Below are positions 7,449 to 12,613 of a stretch of DNA of 12,613 nucleotides, piece by piece. Origin of the DNA: Acetofilamentum sp. (lineage in GTDB: Bacteria; Bacteroidota; Bacteroidia; Bacteroidales; JAFGUD01); NCBI GenBank assembly GCA_020722645.1, contig DYKL01000068.1, positions 1 to 12,613 on the forward strand, written 5' to 3'. Under the pieces are notes generated by a model that saw nothing but the letters and a program-made list of their open reading frames with translations, searched no databases and was not told the DNA's origin. The translations under genes and the position numbers were made by a program. Position 1 is the first letter of the stretch. Each line of letters opens with the position of its first letter.

Positions 7449-8185
7449 TTATGTTAAAAATATAATTAAAATCAGAATCAACGGAATTACAGAAAAAATA
7501 ATCTGACGGTTTTTGTTTTTAAACCATAAAGAGCTAAAATGTCCGCCAAATAATGCAAGCAGAAATATTATTGCTGAGGTAAAGAAATTTTTACTCCAGT
7601 GCCAGGCATCTCCATAAGCTAATTGAGCCCAAACCGAGCCTGAAAATTCACCGCATAAAAATAATAATGCACCAAGAATTGTGAAATTTTCGGCTCTGCG
7701 GATTAATGTTTTTTTTGAAAGTTCATCGTTTTTTTGTCTGACAGATGATATGTAAACCGATAAAGCATAAGTTAATACTGCAATAGCAGCGATTCTAAAC
7801 TGAAAAAAAAGAACTACCGAAACATTATCATAAATATAAAAAAATCCGTCTGCCTTTAGTTCATCTGTGAAAACATATAGCTGAAAAAAAGTGCAAAAAA
7901 CCAAAAATCAACAGATTTAAAATTTTTGTTTTTGTCTCTGAAACTGTAGTAAACTCCAATTGCTGTGATAATTAAGACGATGTTCTGCATTTTTTCAAAC
8001 GTCCCCGACATTGGAAGATGACCGGTTGTAAATAAAACCATCAATACTCCTGACAATGAGAATATTAACGAGAAAACTCCAAAAATAAGTATCAATTTTT
8101 TTTGCCTTGTCAAAGCTATAACCGAACTTATAACAAGTAAGGTCAAAGTAATAAAATATGCAATAATTGGAAGTTTTTCAGTCAT
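7449..8185 (-). pseudogene. CcsA-like cytochrome c biogenesis protein, frameshifted
   Basis: Two overlapping frames together make one multi-helix protein of about 245 residues. The first frame (from ATG 8185) carries membrane helices and TTGHLPMSGTFEKM, like the GRPPLSNMYE region of CcsA, then runs to a stop at 7856. The second frame continues as FFQLYVFTDELKADG down to 7449. The natural join is in VDFWFFALFF, where one extra base in the T7 run (7890 to 7884) links the frames. The second half holds GSVWAQLAYGDAWHW, which lines up with the haem-handling WGxxWxWD motif but lacks its Asp. CcsA normally works with CcsB, the next gene downstream. The gene starts 14 bases after the two-domain oxidoreductase-like gene. 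It could be a true mutation, a slippage site or a sequence error. Confidence 0.8.
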
Positions 8186-8199
8186 TTTTTCTAATCTGT

Positions 8200-9240
8200 T
8201 TATTCATTTTTCAAAATTATTTTTCTAATACCTTTAATTGCTCTGTCTGAAAAGAAATCGCAGCTTGGGTATAGTCTGAAAATACCGTTGTCAGTGGCTT
8301 CGGGATAACAAACTAAAAGAACTTCTTGTTGGTCGTTGCGATTGCAAAGTTCACTGTAAGAATAGACTGTGCAATATCCGTCATCTGCTATAACTGCTAC
8401 AATTGACTGCTGAATATTTTTTTTGTCGAATTTTGAGGCATCTTTCAATATATCTTTCAGACTAAGACCTGTAAAAGGCTCTGTGCTGTGCAATCCACGA
8501 CCTTTGCCGTAAAAAATTGTATGTAAAGTCTTAGATTTGCTGAAATCTGAGTTTTTGTAATATTTTATTTCAAGTTTCCCGTTTACAATTATTTCTGCTT
8601 CCGGCGAAAATAAAGGACTTTTGCCTTTTACTATTTCGATTTGGTCGTTCACAAAAGTTTTTACGGTTATTTTAACAGGGTTTGAAATATTTCTCTCGGT
8701 GATTAAATCGCTTCCGACAATAAGTTTGGCTTCGGTCGGCAAAACCCACATATCTTTTGATTTTTCAGGCACAATTCTGGCAACTGCAACAGCAATAAGA
8801 ATATTGTGCATTTGGTTTGTGTAATATAATTCACCCCAACTTACAACAACTTTTTCACCTTTTTCGTTTTCAATTTCAACATATAAGTCGGTATAAGGAG
8901 GAAATACATCTGCATTTATTTTTTCTATTTTGTAAAAATTTAAAATATCTACTAATGAATACCCTATATATCTGTAAGCCCCGATAAAAAATGCTTCATT
9001 ATCCTTTAATAATGTTTCTTTTACGATGATTTCTCTCAACGGTAGTTTTGATAAATCAATAAGTCCAGGGTTTTTAACTTCACCATCGACGGTAAGGTCT
9101 TTAATTTCAAGTTTGTGTAATTCGCTATTGTCAAAAAAATTGTTTGATTTATTTTCAGTATCAACAAAAACACTAGTAATGTCTTGTGAATATGCAACTT
9201 GAAGTGCAAAAATCAGAATAATAATGTTTAAAATTTTCAT
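8200..9240 (-). CDS. Secreted protein with two sulfite-oxidase-like (molybdopterin-fold) domains
   Basis: A 346-residue exported protein with a signal peptide (MKILNIIILIFALQVAYSQ, 1-19). Domain 1 (about 45-195) resembles the oxidoreductase molybdopterin-binding fold: LTVDGEVKNPGLIDLSKLP, then YRYIGYSLVDILNFY, then VVVSWGELYY. Domain 2 (about 235-344) repeats the plan: FYGKGRGLHSTEPFTGLSLKDIL, an ADDGYCTVYSYSEL stretch, and a C-terminal RAIKGIRKIIL strand. Domain 1 contains no cysteine at all, and none lies in the usual pterin-ligand position of domain 2, so catalysis of the SUOX/YedY kind is doubtful. It may bind rather than convert. It heads an apparent ccsA-ccsB operon and lies downstream of the ModE-like regulator. 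The fold assignment is from sequence pattern only. Confidence 0.7.
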   Translation of the reverse strand: MKILNIIILIFALQVAYSQDITSVFVDTENKSNNFFDNSELHKLEIKDLTVDGEVKNPGLIDLSKLPLREIIVKETLLKDNEAFFIGAYRYIGYSLVDILNFYKIEKINADVFPPYTDLYVEIENEKGEKVVVSWGELYYTNQMHNILIAVAVARIVPEKSKDMWVLPTEAKLIVGSDLITERNISNPVKITVKTFVNDQIEIVKGKSPLFSPEAEIIVNGKLEIKYYKNSDFSKSKTLHTIFYGKGRGLHSTEPFTGLSLKDILKDASKFDKKNIQQSIVAVIADDGYCTVYSYSELCNRNDQQEVLLVCYPEATDNGIFRLYPSCDFFSDRAIKGIRKIILKNE

Positions 9241-9273
9241 ATTATTTAAAGTTTTGATATTAAAAATCTAATA

Positions 9274-9281
9274 CAAATAGA
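9274..9281 (-). promoter_or_regulatory. Weak -7 box for the two-domain protein operon
   Basis: TCTATTTG on the minus strand matches TAnnTTTG at all but one fixed base. It lies about 34 bases before the ATG at 9240. No convincing -33 element was found. Confidence 0.25.
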
Positions 9282-9454
9282 AAAACTTAGTTGCTTAGTG
9301 TCTTAGAGGTAAAACAAAGCTACAAAGCTACAAAGGCACAAAGAAAAACATTGTAGCTTCTTGTTTTAGTGTAAAAAATTAAACTACAAAGACACAAAGG
9401 TACAAAGAAAAATTTAGTTGATTGGTGTCTTAGAGATAAAACAAATCTACAAAG
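9282..9454. repeat. Dispersed CACAAAG-type direct repeats
   Basis: A 46-bp unit at 9282-9327 recurs at 9409-9454 in the same direction with few changes: TTAGTTG, GTGTCTTAGAG, TAAAACAAA and CTACAAAG occur in order in both. Between them are runs of CTACAAAG and CACAAAG units. The style is common in Bacteroidota intergenic DNA. No coding potential or function is visible. Confidence 0.7.
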
Positions 9455-9472
9455 TCAAAAATAATTTTAATT

Positions 9473-9606
9473 ATACCTTAAATCCGCAAGTCTTTTCGTA
9501 AGTGGTTGCAGGTGAAAACACCTGCAACATGTAGTTTGCACCAGTCAGGTGTTTTCACCTGGCTGAATTTCAGATATATAAGTATAGACTTACGGATTTA
9601 AGGTAT
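9473..9606. mobile_element. 134-bp inverted-repeat element with twin hairpins
   Basis: ATACCTTAAATCCGCAAGTC and the following T (9473-9493) are the inverted repeat of 9586-9606, with one mismatch in 21. Inside are two strong hairpins. GTTGCAGGTG-AAAA-CACCTGCAAC lies at 9505-9528, with a 10-bp stem. CAGTCAGGTG-TTTT-CACCTGGCTG lies at 9542-9565, with a 10-bp stem including one G-T pair. Their loops and stem tops are mutually complementary. Both outer ends have TA, compatible with insertion at a TA as in IS630/Tc1-type MITEs, but this is not proven. There is no ORF. It is unrelated in sequence to the 149-bp family. Confidence 0.8.
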
Positions 9607-9699
9607 CTAATGAAACATAAAAAAAATTTAATGGTTGAAAAATTAAGAAATATTTAAGTTAGATGTGATTATTGTCAATTAATAATATGAATTATACTT

Positions 9700-9848
9700 C
9701 AATAGTTCGGTATCTTTTGAAGTAATTCGTTAATATTCAGCAAATTGATTTTGTATGTGTAACAAATTAGTAGTTGATTGAAAATCAATAATTTGCTTCC
9801 TTCGTTATCACTCAGGATAACGCTAATTGAAAAATTAACGAATTATTG
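9700..9848. mobile_element. 149-bp MITE-like element, copy 2
   Basis: Same length and ends as copy 1, differing at about 5 positions. The flanks are ATACTT (9694-9699) and ATACCT (9849-9854), a 6-bp duplication with one change. It lies in the gene-free stretch 9241-9988, which otherwise holds the CACAAAG repeats and the 134-bp element. The last 140 bases before the regulator gene's 3' end show nothing recognisable. Confidence 0.9.
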
Positions 9849-9988
9849 ATACCTATTAGACTTTCAAAATAATTTAATTTCGATTTTGTCTTAATTGGTA
9901 TTATTTGGAGAAAAAGGAGTAAATTGTATGAATGGGTTATGGAATTTCGGCTTTAATTTGGTCAAGATCCAAGTGTATTAAAACTGAT

Positions 9989-10348
9989 TTACAATTTCGA
10001 TTTAATAAATTCTAATGTTTTCTGAAGACCATGGTTTATAATTTTGTCATATTTTTCGTGAAAATTGTCAAATGCCTGAATTATAGCCTTTCCTTGTTCT
10101 GTAAGCGTTGTTTTACCACCTTCGCTGCCTCCTCTTTGTCTTTCGATAACCGGAAAGCCTAATAATTCTTCAATTTTATTAAGGTTATCCCAGGTTTTTC
10201 GGTATGATAAATTCAGTTTTTTCATTGCTTCTTTTAAAGAGCCGGTTTGGTCAATAGTTCTGAGTAATTTGCATTTACCATCTCCCAAAACACCTTCGTT
10301 TTCGCCCAATTCAAGCCAAATTTTAAATTTTAAACGATAGTTGTCCAT
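9989..10348 (-). CDS. ModE-like winged-helix regulator (DNA-binding domain only)
   Basis: A 119-residue cytoplasmic protein matching the N-terminal DNA-binding part of ModE. LGDGKCKLLRTIDQTGSLKEAMKKLNLSYRKTWDNLNKIEELLG is the LysR-like helix-turn-helix, spanning about residues 21-64 (read here in motif order: GDGK, GSLKEA, LSYRKTWDNL). The wing follows with ERQRGGSEGGKTTLTEQG. The C-terminal molybdate-binding Mop domains of E. coli ModE are absent, as in the short ModE-like proteins common in other bacteria. If it senses molybdate or tungstate, it does so without that domain. It starts 9 bases after the stop of the small membrane protein, so they are probably co-transcribed. Target genes are likely nearby, but no operator could be identified. 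Confidence 0.87.
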   Translation of the reverse strand: MDNYRLKFKIWLELGENEGVLGDGKCKLLRTIDQTGSLKEAMKKLNLSYRKTWDNLNKIEELLGFPVIERQRGGSEGGKTTLTEQGKAIIQAFDNFHEKYDKIINHGLQKTLEFIKSKL

Positions 10349-10357
10349 AATACTATT

Positions 10358-10597
10358 TTAAAATTTGAAAACAATTTTTAAAACAATGTAAAAAACAACC
10401 ATTAAAATTGTTGAGATACCAATCAAAGTGGTCATTTTGGAGTTTTTACTGAACATTTTCAGAAAACTTGCATCGTTTTGGGAATCAATACGGATATTGG
10501 CTAAAATAATCATTGTAATGGCTTCAAACAGAAAAAATAAAATTAAAATTATTTCAACCATTTGAAAGTTCTGTAAAAAAGCGAATGGTGATAACAT
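10358..10597 (-). CDS. Small two-helix membrane protein
   Basis: A 79-residue protein not recognised by family. Two membrane segments are clear: about 13-35 (MVEIILILFFLFEAITMIILANI) and about 54-78, joined by a loop of mixed charge (RIDSQNDASFLKMFSKNSK). The topology recalls SecG, but the glycine-rich SecG loop is missing, so I do not call it that. I chose ATG 10597 over the in-frame ATG at 10627 because the extra residues would be encoded by an A13 tract and would overlap a promoter box. It precedes the ModE-like gene by 9 bases. Confidence 0.6.
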   Translation of the reverse strand: MLSPFAFLQNFQMVEIILILFFLFEAITMIILANIRIDSQNDASFLKMFSKNSKMTTLIGISTILMVVFYIVLKIVFKF

Positions 10598-10613
10598 AGT
10601 TTTTTTTTTTTTA

Positions 10614-10621
10614 CAAATATA
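10614..10621 (-). promoter_or_regulatory. -7 box for the small membrane protein and regulator genes
   Basis: TATATTTG on the minus strand fits TAnnTTTG. It is followed by an A13 tract and then the ATG at 10597, giving a very short leader. It lies right at the end of the TonB-receptor fragment. A TTTG sits 13 bases upstream, closer than usual. Confidence 0.4.
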
Positions 10622-10623
10622 AA

Positions 10624-10728
10624 TCATTTTTTGACAAAGTTATATTTTACTTCAAAAAATATCATTTTGTCCGGATTTTTGTAACCTTTGCTGTTGGTGT
10701 ATTTAACATCAAAAGCATTGTCAATGGT
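10624..10728 (-). pseudogene. C-terminal fragment of a TonB-dependent receptor
   Basis: 34 codons remain. VTIDNAFDVKYTNSKGYKNP and then FFEVKYNF match the last strands of TonB-dependent outer-membrane receptors (a DN-FD-KY motif, then a GY-P turn, then an aromatic-ended strand); three extra residues (VKK) follow the usual terminal Phe. The frame stays open back to 10809, but only from a TTG codon. The receptor-like part begins exactly at the inner edge of the 15-bp inverted repeat (10728), so the upstream residues, although hydrophobic, belong to the inserted or rearranged DNA. In related loci the receptor would carry substrates such as metal or oxyanion complexes across the outer membrane; which one is not visible here. 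Confidence 0.7.
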
Positions 10729-11109
10729 AACGGATGTTTGCCCGAAAAAACAAGTTAAGTGTCTGTAAACAAATAAAATGAGAGAAAAAAAGTATTTTTT
10801 TGTGGTCAATAATTTTTTTACATTTGAGAAAATTTATTTTGCAATCCATTTGTTTTCAATAGTTCGGTATATTTTATAGTAATTTGTTAATATTCAACGA
10901 ATTATGTTTGTGCGAGTAATAAATTGGTAAATAATTGAAAATCAATAATTTGCTTCCTTCGTTGTAACTCAGGATGACGCTAATTGAAAAATTAACGAAT
11001 TATTGTGTTTTAAATAAGTTTCATTTGTGGTCTCTAAACGAGGTTTTATTTTTATGTAATTTATTGATTATATATGTATTGTTTTTAGGGTTTTGGCAAA
11101 CATCCGTTA
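10728..11109. mobile_element. Segment bounded by 15-bp inverted repeats, with a nested MITE
   Basis: TAACGGATGTTTGCC (10728-10742) and its exact inverse GGCAAACATCCGTTA (11095-11109) bound 382 bp, or 227 bp without the nested MITE and its duplication. No transposase is inside. A receptor C-terminus starts at the left edge, and a short ORF runs into the right edge. No matching target duplication is seen, which fits a deletion involving the element or recombination between two copies. TAAC...GTTA ends also occur in integron attC sites, but the core sequences do not match well. Confidence 0.5.
10857..11005. mobile_element. 149-bp MITE-like element, copy 3
   Basis: Same length and ends as copies 1 and 2, differing from copy 1 at about 17 positions, so probably an older or separate subgroup. 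The flanks are identical, TGTTTT at 10851-10856 and 11006-11011, a perfect 6-bp target duplication. It is nested inside the 15-bp inverted-repeat segment, so it arrived after that segment formed. Confidence 0.9.
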
Positions 11110-11213
11110 TAAGAGTTTAACAACAATACTTCAGCAAAAAAGAAAGTACCTGCAATGAGAATTAGAGATGATTTTTTGTGTAATTCGCTTAATAAATTTG
11201 TTATTAGTTTCAT
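11085..11213 (-). CDS. Short ORF after wtpA, possible stump of a membrane protein gene
   Basis: A 42-residue frame with an ATG start 18 bases after the wtpA stop codon. It reads MKLITNLLSELHKKSS, then a membrane segment LILIAGTFFFAEVLLL (about 17-32), then NSY, after which it enters the 15-bp inverted repeat and stops shortly after. The N-terminus with basic residues and one helix would suit the start of an ABC permease such as WtpB/ModB, which normally follows wtpA, but the sequence is too short for recognition. It could equally be a genuine small membrane protein or no gene at all. Confidence 0.35.
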   Translation of the reverse strand: MKLITNLLSELHKKSSLILIAGTFFFAEVLLLNSYNGCLPKP

Positions 11214-11231
11214 TTAATATTTGGTTAAAAT

Positions 11232-12185
11232 TTAATTAATTTTGTTTTTCAGTGATTCCGGCAGTAAATTAGTAGAATTTGAGTCACAGTAATTTACAAC
11301 TCCCATACCTTGTTGTATTAAAATTTTGCCACCTTTTTCAGTATTAGTAAGAAATTCCAGAAATTTTAGAGCAACATCGGGATTTGGAGAATTATTTGGA
11401 ACAGTAAAACCGTATAAAATAGCAGAACCTGAAATTTCGTTTTTTTCACCGGGTACGCTACCGTCAACCATTATGCTGACAGAGTTGTAAAGCTCGTCAA
11501 ATTGCGGATTGCTTAAATTTATTTCGTCAGGAAGTTCAATAAATTTTAAGTTATGCTGAATAGCAACCGATTTGTAAATTATCAGATAATCAATGTTTCC
11601 GGTTTCAAGTACAGCAAGTAAATCGACTTCTTTTGGACGAATAACGGTATTATTTTTGTTCAAAAGATTATCGGCAAGGTTTGGAATATTCAGATGATTT
11701 TCTGTAAGTTTGAAAACAAAAACAGCTCTGTATCCGCAGGGGTCAGCATTAGGTTCAGAACGCCCCAAAAATATATCATCTTGAAGTAAAATTTCATACC
11801 AGTTTTCGCTATTTATTTCGTCTGATTTTTTCGAATTTTCGGTATATGCAATAACAATTTCGTTTGAAGCAAAAGCGTAGTTCCAATCGGCAAAATCGGG
11901 TATCATAAGTTTGTCAATTACCAAAAAATCGGCAACAGCCAGAATATCACATTCTTTTTTTAAATCAGTGATTTTTCTTGCAGCATCAAGACTCCCTGAG
12001 GATTCAGCATAAATTTTAACGTCAGGGTTTTCCTTTTCAAATTCAGCAGCAATTTCTTTGAAAGGAACAGAAAGACTGCCGGCGTGAAAGATTATAAGTT
12101 TGTGTTCCGATTTTTTATCTTCATTACAAGAAAACATCAAGAAGCAAATAACCGTCAATAATAAATATTTTGATACATTTTTCAT
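11232..12185 (-). CDS. wtpA: Tungstate/molybdate-binding lipoprotein (WtpA/ModA-like)
   Basis: A 317-residue extracytoplasmic binding protein of an ABC transporter for tungstate or molybdate. I start it at ATG 12185 rather than 12209, because MKNVSKYLLLTVICFLMFSC is then a compact lipoprotein signal with Cys20 as the lipidated residue. LIIFHAGSLSVPFKEI opens the binding fold, with HAGS supplying oxyanion contacts in the family. ESSGSLDAARKI and ADFLVID follow, and GRSEPNADPCGYRAVF is the WtpA-type signature of the second lobe. Charged Asp and Glu residues that complete octahedral coordination in archaeal WtpA have plausible counterparts, but I did not align them. The permease and ATPase genes are not next to it: downstream there is only a 42-residue ORF and a rearrangement scar. 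Confidence 0.9.
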   Translation of the reverse strand: MKNVSKYLLLTVICFLMFSCNEDKKSEHKLIIFHAGSLSVPFKEIAAEFEKENPDVKIYAESSGSLDAARKITDLKKECDILAVADFLVIDKLMIPDFADWNYAFASNEIVIAYTENSKKSDEINSENWYEILLQDDIFLGRSEPNADPCGYRAVFVFKLTENHLNIPNLADNLLNKNNTVIRPKEVDLLAVLETGNIDYLIIYKSVAIQHNLKFIELPDEINLSNPQFDELYNSVSIMVDGSVPGEKNEISGSAILYGFTVPNNSPNPDVALKFLEFLTNTEKGGKILIQQGMGVVNYCDSNSTNLLPESLKNKIN

Positions 12186-12234
12186 TTTCGCAAATTTTTC
12201 GACTTGCAAAAATATTCATATCGAAGTTAATATG

Positions 12235-12242
12235 CAAATTTA
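12235..12242 (-). promoter_or_regulatory. -7 box for wtpA
   Basis: TAAATTTG on the minus strand fits TAnnTTTG, between the sdaA stop and the wtpA start, giving a leader of roughly 40 bases. No TTG lies at a suitable distance upstream. It suggests that wtpA is transcribed separately from sdaA. Confidence 0.4.
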
Positions 12243-12276
12243 TTGTTGGAAATTTGTTTTCTTAAAAAGAAATTTT

Positions 12277-12613
12277 TTAATCTCCGAAAAATCTTTTGAC
12301 TTGCGATTCAAATTCTTTATCAACGGATTTACCGTCGCGGGTTTTAGCAAGTCCACCACCTGCTGTTTCTTTGAAGTCGTGATGTAATTTATCACCAACT
12401 TCTTTCATCGTTAAAACAACTTCATCTGGCGAAATGAATGATTTTACGTTGCTTAGAGCCATCAAAGAAGCAGAAACTGCAACCGAAGCAAAAATTCCAT
12501 TTCTTTTTACGCACGGAACCTCAACTAATCCTGCAACAGGGTCGCAAATTAAACCTAAAGAATTTTTAATTGCCAAAATGAATGCCTGTACAATTTCTTG
12601 TGCTGAACCGTCT
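12277..12613 (-). CDS. sdaA: L-serine dehydratase, iron-sulfur type (C-terminal part)
   Basis: The gene is cut by the right edge; 112 codons including the stop are visible, entering as DGSAQEIVQAFILAIKN. The enzyme deaminates L-serine to pyruvate and ammonia with an oxygen-sensitive [4Fe-4S] cluster in the cytoplasm. GLICDPVAGLVEVPCVKRN is the signature: its two cysteines, 11 residues apart, are two of the three cluster ligands known in the family, the third lying upstream outside the window. KLHHDFKETAGGGLAKT near the end is also typical. An internal ATG at 12576 is not the start, because the signature region and homologous sequence continue upstream. It is a housekeeping gene with no evident link to the oxyanion locus. 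Confidence 0.93.
   Translation of the reverse strand, partial: DGSAQEIVQAFILAIKNSLGLICDPVAGLVEVPCVKRNGIFASVAVSASLMALSNVKSFISPDEVVLTMKEVGDKLHHDFKETAGGGLAKTRDGKSVDKEFESQVKRFFGD

Noticed and set aside
7449..7904. A separate gene starting at TTG 7904
   Set aside because: The start codon lies inside the overlap of the two ccsA frames, and the protein begins in the middle of a membrane protein. It is the second half of frameshifted ccsA.
9928..9981. 17-codon ORF after AAAAAGGAG
   Set aside because: It has a Shine-Dalgarno-like sequence, but Bacteroidota rarely rely on one, the peptide is very short, and nothing supports expression.
10729..10809. Signal peptide joined to the receptor fragment (start TTG 10809)
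   Set aside because: The hydrophobic stretch is signal-like, but it begins with TTG, lacks a clean cleavage context, and lies in the inverted-repeat segment rather than in receptor sequence.
12198..12225. TTCGA...TCGAA inverted repeat upstream of wtpA as a ModE operator
   Set aside because: The arms are only 5 bp with an 18-base gap and do not resemble known ModE sites; chance is likely in this AT-rich DNA.
12247..12272. Small hairpin TTTCTT-TTT-AAGAAA after sdaA as a terminator
   Set aside because: The stem is weak, all A/T apart from one G-C pair, and lacks a following T-run on the minus strand.

Overview
The window looks like a chromosome segment of an AT-rich member of the Bacteroidota. 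The evidence is the parA-parB-DUF5683-MltD gene order, -7 promoter boxes of the TAnnTTTG type, Bacteroidota-style lipoprotein signals, a WtpA-type oxyanion-binding protein, and intergenic DNA full of short repeats. No rRNA, tRNA, CRISPR array or transposase gene was seen.

Layout. 1-4345 is a conserved housekeeping block on the minus strand: an MltD-like transglycosylase with LysM domains, a DUF5683 envelope protein, and the ParB and ParA segregation proteins. A divergent plus-strand group follows at 4346-6343: the nucleoid-associated protein YbaB/EbfC, a small unknown lipoprotein and AnmK (anhydromuropeptide recycling). From 6467 to 12185 there is a minus-strand accessory locus for oxyanion (molybdate/tungstate) handling and redox biogenesis: a WtpA-like binding lipoprotein, a fragment of a TonB-dependent receptor, a small membrane protein, a one-domain ModE-like regulator, a secreted protein with two sulfite-oxidase-like domains, and CcsA- and CcsB/ResB-like cytochrome c biogenesis proteins. 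The C-terminal part of L-serine dehydratase (sdaA) runs off the right edge.

Most striking is that the accessory locus is riddled with small mobile elements and is being broken up. Three copies of one 149-bp MITE-like element lie at 6517-6665, 9700-9848 and 10857-11005. They have related ends and 6-bp flanking duplications (TTAGAT, ATACTT/ATACCT, TGTTTT). Copy 1 landed in the last codons of ccsB, and the pre-insertion C-terminal tail can be reconstructed on the far side. ccsB also has a homopolymer frameshift, and ccsA has a different one. A second, unrelated 134-bp element (9473-9606) has 21-bp terminal inverted repeats and two internal hairpins with complementary loops. A 15-bp inverted repeat at 10728-10742 and 11095-11109 brackets MITE copy 3; a TonB-receptor C-terminus begins exactly at one side, and a short ORF that may be the stump of another gene runs into the other. 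I read this as a deletion or insertion scar. No permease or ATPase gene accompanies wtpA here.

The regulator, the two-domain secreted protein, the WtpA protein and the cytochrome biogenesis genes may once have formed one molybdate/tungstate-linked system. That link is inferred from gene context only.
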